Assembly (NCBI RefSeq): GCF_002803085.1
Contig: NZ_NNBJ01000011.1
Coordinates: forward strand, 124,001-188,000
Source: Streptomyces sp. CB01201
GTDB lineage: Bacteria; Actinomycetota; Actinomycetes; Streptomycetales; Streptomycetaceae
DNA length: 64,000 bases
Direction: 5' to 3'
The notes under the pieces were generated by a model. It was not told where the DNA came from. It saw only the letters and a list, made by a program, of their open reading frames with translations, and made no database searches. Position numbers and translations under genes: made by a program. This document shows, in pieces, positions 34,114 to 40,969 of this stretch; positions within the stretch are counted from its first letter, which is position 1; each line of letters opens with the position of its first letter.

Positions 34114-35077
34114 GGGTGGGGCGACTCCCGGGGCCCCAGGCCTCTAGTCGCAGCCCGCTCTCGAACCGGCGGGCCCGCCCGTCCACCGGATCGGTGAACT
34201 CCAGGACCCTGGCGAGCAGTTGGAGCGGCTCCTCGAAATCACCCGCCTCGGCCTCCGGCAGCACCACCGGATACACCGGATCGTGGAGGATCGGCAGACC
34301 GAGCCGGTTCATGTGGACCCGCAGCTGATGCGTGCGGCCGGTCACGGGCAGCAGACGGTACCGCCCGAGGCCCCCACGCCGCTCGGCCAGCTCGATCCGG
34401 CTCTCGGCATTGGGCTCGCCCGCCTCCTCGCGTGCGGCGATGACCCCGCGCTCCTTCACGATCCGGCTGCGTACCGTCGCGGGCAGGCCGACCCCGGGAT
34501 CGTACGGCGCGACCGCCTCGTACTCCTTGCGCACCCGGCGCCCGCTGAACAGATTCTGGTACGTGCCCCGGTCCTCGGGCCGCACCACGAACAGCACCAG
34601 GCCCGCCGTCAGCCGGTCGAGTCGGTGGGCGGGCTGGAGTGCCGGCAGCGACAGGTCCCGGCGCAGCCGCGCCACCGCCGTCTCGGTGATGTGCCGTCCG
34701 CGCGGGGTGGTCGCGAGGAAGTGCGGCTTGTCCGCGATCACGATCCGCTCGTCGCGGTACACGATCCCGATCTCGAACGGCACCGGCACCTCCGGCGCGA
34801 AATCCCGGTGGAACCACACGAACATCCCCGCCCGGTACGCCTCCGCCCCGCTCAGCGCCCCCTCGGCTCCGACGAACCGCCCCTCGCGCAGCATCGCGCC
34901 CACCCGCTCCGCGCCGATCGCTCCCTCGAACCGGTCCCGAAGATGATCGCCGACCGTCGCCCAGGACCCGTCCGGGTCGGCCGGCAGCCGCACACGTACC
35001 GGGTCGATGCCGTCGCGCTGCGCGAGCGGGGCGCCGGGAGTCCTGGATCTGCGTCTCACGGAACCAGAGAACCCCAT
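33989..35077 (-). CDS. RluA-family pseudouridine synthase with repeat-derived tail
   Basis: A 362-residue RluA/RsuA-like pseudouridine synthase isomerising uridine in rRNA or tRNA. The catalytic motif is AHRLDRLTAGLVLFV (about residues 150-165, aspartate in HRLDR), with GRTHQLRVHMNRLGLPILHDPVYP near 250-272 as the second signature. The enzyme should end near LRLEAWGPGS; the remaining 35-40 residues (PPRPFPKDP..., ...GRSSSNAGRAEMPN) are translated from the dispersed repeat, so the natural stop seems lost or the tail was acquired. The ATG at 35077 is one of several possible starts (TTG at 35095, GTG at 35059). Confidence 0.85.
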   Translation of the reverse strand: MGFSGSVRRRSRTPGAPLAQRDGIDPVRVRLPADPDGSWATVGDHLRDRFEGAIGAERVGAMLREGRFVGAEGALSGAEAYRAGMFVWFHRDFAPEVPVPFEIGIVYRDERIVIADKPHFLATTPRGRHITETAVARLRRDLSLPALQPAHRLDRLTAGLVLFVVRPEDRGTYQNLFSGRRVRKEYEAVAPYDPGVGLPATVRSRIVKERGVIAAREEAGEPNAESRIELAERRGGLGRYRLLPVTGRTHQLRVHMNRLGLPILHDPVYPVVLPEAEAGDFEEPLQLLARVLEFTDPVDGRARRFESGLRLEAWGPGSRPTPPRPFPKDPGAPPQTPFAPQGRSSSNAGRAEMPNADQHQGF

Positions 35078-35255
35078 CGGACCCGTCAGGGGCAAGAGAA
35101 TCCCAGGTCAGCGCCGTGCGAGCGGACGGCGGTGGGGGAGCGCGGCGGCGCGACGGATTCCCCTGGCCTGCGGACGTCCCCGCCGGGAGGCATGCTGCCT
35201 GGGGGGATTACGTCCGCCATGGCGGCTTCTATGGCGAATAGGGCAAGGGTCCAGC

Positions 35256-36782
35256 ATGAGCGAAGAGCCGGTCATGGGCGGGAAGTGCCTGCTGCTCACC
35301 ACGGGCGAACTGGCGCCCGGCGACGTCATCGCGACGGACCCCGACGGCCCCTGGCTCGTGGTCGTGCGCACCGCGCCCGCGACCGAGACGAAGACCCGGC
35401 TCCATCTGCGTCCGCTGACCGGCGGCCCCGACGTGGAACGCGTCCTGCCGCGCTATGAACGCCAGGTCGTGCGCACCACCCGCGTGGACCCGGCCGAGCT
35501 GCCCGACCCCGCGCAGTGGGCCGTACCCCGCCGCCGCCGGGTCGTGGTGACCGGCCTCGGCGCGGTCACCCCGCTCGGCGCGGACGTGCCCGAACTGTGG
35601 CAGGGCCTGCTCGACGGCCGCTGCGGGGTCACGCTCGTGGAGGGGGCCGAATTCGACGGGCTTCCGGTACGCATCGCGGCCCGGGCCGCCGTCGACCCCG
35701 CGCGGCTGTTGCCGAGACATCTGGCCCGGCGGATGAACCGGTCCACCCAGCTCGCGCTCGTCGCGGCCCGCGAGGCCTGGCGGGACGCGGGGCTCGACCC
35801 GGGGGGAACGGTGGCGAGCGGGCTGCGTCCGACCCGTACCGGAGTGTCCATGGGCACGATCATCGGCGGCGCGCCCGTCATGGTCGAGAGCCGGCTCGCG
35901 CTCATCGAGCGGGGCCCGAGGGCGGTCTCCCCGCACACCTCTCCCATGACCGTGCCGTCCGCCTCCGCCGCGCAGATGTCCAAGGACCTGGACATCCGCG
36001 GCGAGGCACGCACCTTCGTGTCCGCCTGTGCCTCCGGTACGGAGGCGATCGGGCAGGCCGTCGAGGCCATTCGCGCCGGCCGGCTCGACCTCGTCGTCGC
36101 GGGCGGCACCGAGGCCGTGATCACCCCGGAGATCCTCGCCGCCTTCGCCGCGATGCGGGCCGTCTCGCGGCGCAACGACCAGCCCGAGCACGCGTCCAGA
36201 CCGTTCGACGACGCGCGCGACGGATTCGTCCTGGGCGAGGGCGCCGGCGTACTGGTCCTGGAGGACGAGGAGCACGCCCGTGCGCGCGGCGCCCGCATCT
36301 ACTGCGAGGCGGCCGGCTGGGGCCTGTCCGCGGACGCCTTCCACATGGCGGCCCCCGAACCCCACGGCCGCGGCGTCGAGGCCGCGCTGCGCTCCGCCCT
36401 CGCGGACGCCGGAGCCACGCCCGACGACGTGGCCCACGTCAACGCGCATGCCACGGCGACCGTCGAGGGCGACCGCACGGAGGCGCTCGCGCTCGGCCGG
36501 CTCTTCGGCAGCCAGATCCGGGACATCCCCGTCACCGCGAACAAGGGTGCCCTCGGGCACCTCCAGGGCGGTGCGGGCGGCGTCGAGGCCATCGCCTCGG
36601 TCCTCACCCTGCGGGACGGCCTGATCCCCCCGACCGTCGGCTGCGACCACCCGGAGGAGGGCCTGGGCCTGGACGTCGTCCGCGACACCCCCCGCCCCCT
36701 GCCGCCGTGCGGCGACCTGGTCCTGAGCGATTCCTTCGGCTTCGGCGGCCACAACGCGGTCCTGGCCCTCCGCCGACTCTGA
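35256..36782 (+). CDS. Beta-ketoacyl synthase (FabF-like) with extra N-terminal domain
   Basis: A 508-residue protein. Residues about 92-508 are a KAS II-type condensing enzyme: VVVTGLGAVTPLG, the nucleophile Cys258 in VSACASGTEA, His398 in HVNAHATAT and His435 in GALGHLQGGAGG, ending in SDSFGFGGHNAVL. The usual HGTGT reads HATAT. Residues 1-90 form a separate polar, beta-rich-looking segment (GELAPGDVIATDPDGPWLVV, TKTRLHLRPLT) not found in ordinary FabF. No acyl carrier protein or reductase gene is near, so it may make or prime a special acyl chain, or act elsewhere. The start ATG follows GGGCAAGGG. A bidirectional hairpin follows its stop. Confidence 0.85.
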   Translation: MSEEPVMGGKCLLLTTGELAPGDVIATDPDGPWLVVVRTAPATETKTRLHLRPLTGGPDVERVLPRYERQVVRTTRVDPAELPDPAQWAVPRRRRVVVTGLGAVTPLGADVPELWQGLLDGRCGVTLVEGAEFDGLPVRIAARAAVDPARLLPRHLARRMNRSTQLALVAAREAWRDAGLDPGGTVASGLRPTRTGVSMGTIIGGAPVMVESRLALIERGPRAVSPHTSPMTVPSASAAQMSKDLDIRGEARTFVSACASGTEAIGQAVEAIRAGRLDLVVAGGTEAVITPEILAAFAAMRAVSRRNDQPEHASRPFDDARDGFVLGEGAGVLVLEDEEHARARGARIYCEAAGWGLSADAFHMAAPEPHGRGVEAALRSALADAGATPDDVAHVNAHATATVEGDRTEALALGRLFGSQIRDIPVTANKGALGHLQGGAGGVEAIASVLTLRDGLIPPTVGCDHPEEGLGLDVVRDTPRPLPPCGDLVLSDSFGFGGHNAVLALRRL

Positions 36783-36801
36783 GCCCTCCGCCCGGAAACG
36801 C

Positions 36802-36828
36802 AAAAAACCCCAGATGAACTGGGGTTTT
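36802..36828 (-). terminator. Rho-independent terminator of tRNA-Leu
   Basis: AAAACCCCAG (36804-36813) and CTGGGGTTTT (36819-36828) form a perfect 10-bp stem around ATGAA. Read on the minus strand the stem ends in a run of six T, so it ends the tRNA transcript; it may also help end the plus-strand ketosynthase message. Confidence 0.85.
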
Positions 36829-36831
36829 CGC

Positions 36832-36919
36832 TGGTGTCCGAGGGGGGACTTGAACCCCCACGCCCGATAAAGGGCACTAGCACCTCAAGCTAGCGCGTCT
36901 GCCATTCCGCCACCCGGAC
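36832..36919 (-). tRNA. tRNA-Leu (anticodon GAG)
   Basis: An 88-base class II tRNA with encoded CCA. The acceptor arms GTCCGGG and CTCGGAC pair with one G-T wobble. The anticodon stem CTAGC/GCTAG encloses the loop TTGAGGT, giving anticodon GAG for leucine codons CUC/CUU. A variable arm and the T-loop GGTTCAAGTCC follow. A terminator lies four bases downstream. No integrase or duplicated tRNA 3' end was seen next to it, so it is not occupied by an integrative element in this window. Confidence 0.95.
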
Positions 36920-37106
36920 AAGGTGTCTGTCTCGCGGGCCGTGCCCGTTCCGACGTGGAAAACAATAGCAAACATCCGGGGGTGCTCGATCACCCCCCTG
37001 GCCTGCGTGAACTCCGGATGTCGACGGGAAGCCGCCCTTGGGTGCCGAGGGGGGCCGGGGGGAGGATGGGGGAGTACCGAGCGGAGCGACAGCGGGAGGA
37101 AGCAGC

Positions 37107-38438
37107 GTGAGCGAGTCGAGCACGACCCGGACCGGCGGCGTGACCGGTGAGGACGAGGTCGTCGACCTCTGTCGCGATCTGATCAGGATCGACACCAGCA
37201 ACTACGGAGACCACTCCGGGCCCGGTGAGCGTGCGGCCGCGGAGTACGTCGCGGAGAAGCTCGCGGAGGTCGGCCTGGAGCCGAAGATCTTCGAGTCCCA
37301 CAAGGGCCGGGCCTCCACCGTGGCCCGGATCGCGGGCGAGGACCCGTCCCGGCCCGCCCTGCTCATCCACGGCCACACCGATGTCGTACCGGCCAACGCC
37401 GACGACTGGACCCACGACCCCTTCGCCGGCGAGATCGCCGACGGCTGTGTGTGGGGCCGCGGCGCGGTCGACATGAAGGACATGGACGCGATGACCCTCG
37501 CGGTCGTGCGCGACCGGCTGCGCAGCGGCCGCAAGCCCCCGCGCGACATCGTGCTCGCCTTCCTCGCGGACGAGGAGGCGGGCGGCACGTACGGGGCGCG
37601 CTTCCTCGTCGACAAGCACCCCGAGCTGTTCGAGGGCGTCACCGAGGCGATCAGCGAGGTCGGCGGGTTCTCCTTCACCGTCAACGAGAAGCTCCGGCTC
37701 TATCTCGTCGAGACGGCCCAGAAGGGCATGCACTGGATGAAGCTGACCGTGGACGGCACCGCCGGACACGGCTCGATGATCCACAAGGACAACGCCATCA
37801 CGGAGCTGTCCGAGGCGGTCGGGCGTCTTGGCCGGCACAAGTTCCCGGTGCGGGTGACCAAGACGCTGCGGCACTTCCTCGACGAGCTCGGCGACGCGCT
37901 CGGCACCGAGCTGGACCCCGAGAACATGGACGAGACCCTCGCCAAGCTCGGCGGCATGGCCAAGCTCATCGGCGCCTCCCTCCAGAACACCGCCAACCCG
38001 ACGCAGCTGGGCGCCGGTTACAAGGTCAACGTCATTCCGGGGCAGGCCACCGCGCATGTCGACGGGCGGTTCCTGCCGGGCTACGAGGAGGAGTTCCTCG
38101 CCGACCTGGACCGGATCCTGGGCCCGCGGGTCAAGCGCGAGGACGTGCACGCGGACAAGGCCCTGGAGACCTCGTTCGACGGCGCCCTGGTGGACGCGAT
38201 GCAGACCGCGCTCCAGGCCGAGGACCCGATCGCCCGGGCCGTGCCGTACATGCTCTCGGCCGGAACCGACGCCAAGTCCTTCGACGACCTGGGCATCCGC
38301 GGCTTCGGCTTCGCGCCGCTGAAGCTGCCGCCGGAGCTGGACTTCGCCGGGATGTTCCACGGCGTCGACGAGCGGGTCCCGGTCGACGGCCTGAAGTTCG
38401 GCGTACGCGTCCTGGACCGGTTCATCGACGCCTCCTGA
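37107..38438 (+). CDS. M20-family metallopeptidase/amidohydrolase
   Basis: A 443-residue M20 peptidase-family protein (ArgE/DapE/carboxypeptidase G2 group). Dizinc ligands and catalytic residues occur in LLIHGHTDVVPA (about 88-99), GRGAVDMKD (bridging Asp), LADEEAGG (catalytic Glu and ligand), and FHGVDERVP near the C-terminus (last His). The dimerisation lid domain lies between about 195 and 320. GTG start at 37107 with GGGAGGA upstream. Cytoplasmic; it probably cleaves a dipeptide or N-acyl amino acid. It precedes the chaplins, but a 193-bp regulatory gap argues against cotranscription. Confidence 0.92.
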   Translation: MSESSTTRTGGVTGEDEVVDLCRDLIRIDTSNYGDHSGPGERAAAEYVAEKLAEVGLEPKIFESHKGRASTVARIAGEDPSRPALLIHGHTDVVPANADDWTHDPFAGEIADGCVWGRGAVDMKDMDAMTLAVVRDRLRSGRKPPRDIVLAFLADEEAGGTYGARFLVDKHPELFEGVTEAISEVGGFSFTVNEKLRLYLVETAQKGMHWMKLTVDGTAGHGSMIHKDNAITELSEAVGRLGRHKFPVRVTKTLRHFLDELGDALGTELDPENMDETLAKLGGMAKLIGASLQNTANPTQLGAGYKVNVIPGQATAHVDGRFLPGYEEEFLADLDRILGPRVKREDVHADKALETSFDGALVDAMQTALQAEDPIARAVPYMLSAGTDAKSFDDLGIRGFGFAPLKLPPELDFAGMFHGVDERVPVDGLKFGVRVLDRFIDAS

Positions 38439-38530
38439 GGCCGGGGGCCTGCGGGGCCCCACGAGCGGCGGTCACCACGCGTCGGGGTGTCGCTCCGCTA
38501 ATCGTTTGAACGTACGTATACGACTGAAAA

Positions 38531-38610
38531 GAGTGAATGCACTCATATGCTCGTAGCCCCATAACTTCCCCCTCGTTACAGGGTGTGCGGTCCGCGGCTG
38601 GGACCGCACA
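38531..38610 (+). promoter_or_regulatory. 5' region of the short chaplin gene with two hairpins
   Basis: In the AT-richer 193-bp gap before chpH, GAGTG/CACTC (38531-38535/38540-38544) and a perfect 10-bp stem TGTGCGGTCC (38584-38593)/GGACCGCACA (38601-38610) are seen. The second ends ten bases before the AAGGAGGA ribosome-binding site and so should lie in the untranslated leader. No confident promoter for the developmental sigma factor BldN could be read. Confidence 0.5.
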
Positions 38611-38631
38611 TATGCCAACAAGGAGGAAGTA

Positions 38632-38865
38632 ATGATCAAGAAGGTCGTCGCTGCTGCGGCTGTCACTGGTGGTCTGGTTCTCGCGGGTGCGGGTCTGGCT
38701 GTCGCGGATGCCGGTGCCCAGGGCGCCGCTGTGAACTCCCCGGGTGTCGCGTCCGGCAATGTCATCCAGGTTCCCGTGCACATCCCCGTGAACCTGTGCG
38801 GCAACACGGTCTCCGTGATCGGGCTGCTGAACCCCGCCTTCGGCAACACCTGCGTCAACAAGTGA
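38632..38865 (+). CDS. chpH: Short chaplin (ChpH-type)
   Basis: A 77-residue secreted amyloid-forming surface protein. Residues 1-25 (MIKKVVAAAAVTGG...) are a Sec signal peptide; the mature part of about 50 residues is a single chaplin domain with the family pattern AVNSPGVASGNVIQVPVHIP, VNLCGNTVSVIGLLNPAFGN and two cysteines (near 56 and 74) that form the domain disulfide. Short chaplins assemble at the air-water interface and, with rodlins, coat aerial hyphae. A very strong AAGGAGGA ribosome-binding site precedes the ATG. It is followed by a long perfect hairpin and then by the long chaplin gene, an arrangement I recall for chpH-chpC in S. coelicolor. Confidence 0.95.
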   Translation: MIKKVVAAAAVTGGLVLAGAGLAVADAGAQGAAVNSPGVASGNVIQVPVHIPVNLCGNTVSVIGLLNPAFGNTCVNK

Positions 38866-38893
38866 CGTTGTGCCCCAACCCGTGAGGGTCTGA

Positions 38894-38940
38894 GCCGGGC
38901 GGCCCCGGAGTGCGCGCCATGCACTCCGGGGCCGCCCGGC
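38894..38940 (+). terminator. Perfect 20-bp hairpin after chpH
   Basis: Arms 38894-38913 and 38921-38940 are exact reverse complements (GCCGGGCGGCCCCGGAGTGC and partner) with a 7-nt loop, followed by ATTT. It separates the short from the long chaplin gene and should end, or strongly attenuate, the chpH transcript. Confidence 0.85.
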
Positions 38941-39004
38941 ATTTCAGCCCGGGCGCAACGGCGCAGCCGGGCTTTCCGGAAGGCAGAAGGCAGGGAACGA
39001 ATCT

Positions 39005-39904
39005 ATGCGACAGGTCACCCGCAAGTCTCTGATCACCATGGCCGCCGCCGGCGGGGTCATCGCCATGGGCAGCGGGGCGGCGCACGCCGACTCGGCGGCC
39101 CAGGGCAGCGCCGCGAACTCGCCGGGCGCGCTGTCCGGCAATGCCGTCCAGCTCCCGGTGCACGTGCCGGTCAATGTCTGCGGCAACACCGTGAACGTGG
39201 TCGGCCTGCTCAGCCCGGCGTTCGCCAACGGCTGTGCCAACCAGGGACACCAGGGACACCCGGGGCGCCAGGGCGCCGGTGCGGACGCACACGGCAGGGC
39301 GGTCGACTCGCCCGGCGTGGGCTCCGGCAACCACGTCCAGGCCCCCATCGACGCGCCCGTGAACCTCTGCGGGAACAGCGTGAGCGTGATCGGCATCGGC
39401 AACCCCGCGTTCGGCAACGACTGCGCCAACGACGAGGGCGGCCGCCCCGGCACTCCGCAGCACCCGGGCCACCCCCAGCACCGGGGCCAGCCACACCACC
39501 CGGGCAAGCCGCAGCACCCGGGCAAGCCGCAGCACCCCGGCCACCCCGGCCACCCGGGCGGCCACCAGCAGCCCTGCCCGCCGCACCACCCGGGACAGCC
39601 GGGCCACCCCGGGCACCCCGGCCAGCCGCAGCACCCGGGGCAGCCCGGTCAGCCGGGGCACCCCGGTGTGCCGCAGCACCCGGTCAGCCCGGTCGCGCAC
39701 CAGCCGGCCACGCCCGCGGGGCCTGCCGCGCCCGTCCGGGCCGGTGTTCCGGTCACGCACGCCGTGACCGCCACGGGCCCCGGGGCCACGGCCCCGCAGC
39801 TCGCGCACACCGGCTCGCAGGGCATGGGCTTCGCCGTTCCGGCCGCGGCGGGTCTGCTGCTCGGCGGCGCGGTGCTCTACCGCCGCGGGCGCGCGGCGCA
39901 GTAG
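39005..39904 (+). CDS. chpC: Long chaplin, sortase-anchored (ChpC-like)
   Basis: A 299-residue cell-wall protein. A signal peptide (about 1-29) precedes two chaplin domains (about 30-78 and 98-142), each with two cysteines and an N-x-CGN-x-V core. A linker of about 90 residues follows (146-235), made of HPG, QHPG and GKPQ repeats. LAHTG at 266-270 is the sortase E-type sorting signal, with a hydrophobic helix and YRRGRAAQ tail behind it. Long chaplins anchor the chaplin coat to peptidoglycan. The unusual His/Pro/Gly linker contains one extra cysteine. The ATG at 39005 follows AGGGAACG. A 42-bp palindrome follows the gene. Confidence 0.93.
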   Translation: MRQVTRKSLITMAAAGGVIAMGSGAAHADSAAQGSAANSPGALSGNAVQLPVHVPVNVCGNTVNVVGLLSPAFANGCANQGHQGHPGRQGAGADAHGRAVDSPGVGSGNHVQAPIDAPVNLCGNSVSVIGIGNPAFGNDCANDEGGRPGTPQHPGHPQHRGQPHHPGKPQHPGKPQHPGHPGHPGGHQQPCPPHHPGQPGHPGHPGQPQHPGQPGQPGHPGVPQHPVSPVAHQPATPAGPAAPVRAGVPVTHAVTATGPGATAPQLAHTGSQGMGFAVPAAAGLLLGGAVLYRRGRAAQ

Positions 39905-39941
39905 CCGCAGCGGTCCCGGCAGGCCGTCCCGCACGGCTGTC

Positions 39942-39983
39942 ATGACGGAGCGGGCCCCGCACGTGCGGGGCCCGCTCCGTCAT
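39942..39983. terminator. 42-bp perfect palindrome between convergent genes
   Basis: Bases 39942-39962 and 39963-39983 are exact reverse complements with no spacer. It lies between chpC and the convergent small gene and should terminate both directions. Confidence 0.85.
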
Positions 39984-39993
39984 ACGCCCACGT

Positions 39994-40182
39994 TCACCAC
40001 GTGGCTCGCACCTGGCGGATGATCCGCCTGCGCAGCCGCACTCGGCGGCTGCCGTCCCGGTGCAGACTCAGTCGGTCCAACTCCCAGTGTCCGTACTCGG
40101 CATGGTCGGTCAGCAGCCGTGTCGCCTCCTTGCGGGACACCCCGCGGGGGACGTACACGTCGACAAATTCGTATTCCACCAT
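39994..40182 (-). CDS. Small conserved actinobacterial protein (DUF5703-like)
   Basis: A 62-residue basic protein starting MVEYEFVDVYVPRGVSRKEA and ending in an Arg-rich tail (VRLRRRIIRQVRATW). Length and sequence fit the DUF5703 family, widely conserved in Streptomyces and without known function. The N-terminal half looks like a small alpha/beta unit, and the basic C-terminus could contact nucleic acid or membrane, but nothing proves this. It is divergent from the acidic protein at 40230 and convergent with chpC. Confidence 0.75.
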   Translation of the reverse strand: MVEYEFVDVYVPRGVSRKEATRLLTDHAEYGHWELDRLSLHRDGSRRVRLRRRIIRQVRATW

Positions 40183-40229
40183 CGCATCTATTGTGCGGGC
40201 ACCGGCCCGGTACGGATAGCGTCTGCACT

Positions 40230-40898
40230 ATGTCTGATGCTGCGCAGCCCACCGCTGCCGAGGTACGTGCCGCCGCCGAGGCGGTCAAAGCCGCGCTGGA
40301 CCGTCACCTCGATGCGGTGGAACGCCGCACGGGGGACGACGATCCCGATGTGTACGAGGCCTTCAACGCGCTCGCGGCGGCCGCCGAGGCGTACGACGAG
40401 CGGCTCTACGACCGCTACGACGAGGTGACCCCCTTCGAGATCCCCGGCGCCGACGACTCGCTGCCGCCCTACGCGGGCCCCGAGGAACCCAACGCCCTGA
40501 GCGTCCTCATCCGCCGCGACTACGCGGTGGCCGAGCCCCAGCGGCTGCTCGCCCAGGCCCAGCGGATCACCGACCTCGACCCCGAGTCGGACGAGGGCGA
40601 GCGCACGGCCCCGGTCGTCGGCAGCAGTGTGCACGCCGCGCTCGGGGTGCTCTTCGGCGAGTACGAACCCGATGAAATCGCCTCCCGGCACAAGGAGTTC
40701 GGCCTGGAGGAGGGCGACTCCACGCTGTGGGTGTCGGCCGCCGAGGAACTGCCCGAACCCGGCGAGTGGCTGAGCACCCCCTTCGACCACGCGGACCCGC
40801 AGTACGTGGTGTGCCGCTTCGATGTGAGCGCGGTCTTCGACGAGGAGGAGCTGGAGGACGACCTCGACGAGGAGGACGGCCCCCACGCCGCCCCCTGA
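40230..40898 (+). CDS. Acidic conserved hypothetical protein
   Basis: A 222-residue, strongly acidic soluble protein. The N-terminal half is predicted helical (AAEVRAAAEAVKAALDRHLDAV, YEAFNALAAAAEAYDERLYD), then comes a folded middle, and the C-terminus is an Asp/Glu tail (DEEELEDDLDEEDG). I recognise no domain with known function. There is no Shine-Dalgarno; TAGCGT at 40217-40222, seven bases before the ATG, suggests a leaderless transcript. Its counterpart is conserved in Streptomyces next to the chaplins. Confidence 0.75.
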   Translation: MSDAAQPTAAEVRAAAEAVKAALDRHLDAVERRTGDDDPDVYEAFNALAAAAEAYDERLYDRYDEVTPFEIPGADDSLPPYAGPEEPNALSVLIRRDYAVAEPQRLLAQAQRITDLDPESDEGERTAPVVGSSVHAALGVLFGEYEPDEIASRHKEFGLEEGDSTLWVSAAEELPEPGEWLSTPFDHADPQYVVCRFDVSAVFDEEELEDDLDEEDGPHAAP

Positions 40899-40909
40899 CC
40901 CGGCCAGGT

Positions 40910-40959
40910 ACGGCAGCGGCCGCGCACCCCGCGACCCCGGGGTGCGCGGCCGCTGCCGT
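40910..40959. terminator. Perfect 21-bp hairpin between convergent genes
   Basis: Arms 40910-40930 and 40939-40959 are exact reverse complements with an 8-nt loop. It lies between the acidic protein gene and the convergent RecD-like gene and probably terminates both. Confidence 0.85.
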
Positions 40960-40969
40960 GTGCGCCGTC

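Noticed and set aside
36832..36919. tRNA-Leu as attachment site of an integrated element
   Set aside because: No integrase, excisionase or duplicated tRNA 3' end is visible on either side; flanking genes look like core genes.
39430..39720. Tandem DNA repeats in chpC as a CRISPR-like array
   Set aside because: The repeats are short, in frame and encode HPG/QHPG units of a protein linker; there are no spacers of uniform size and no cas genes.
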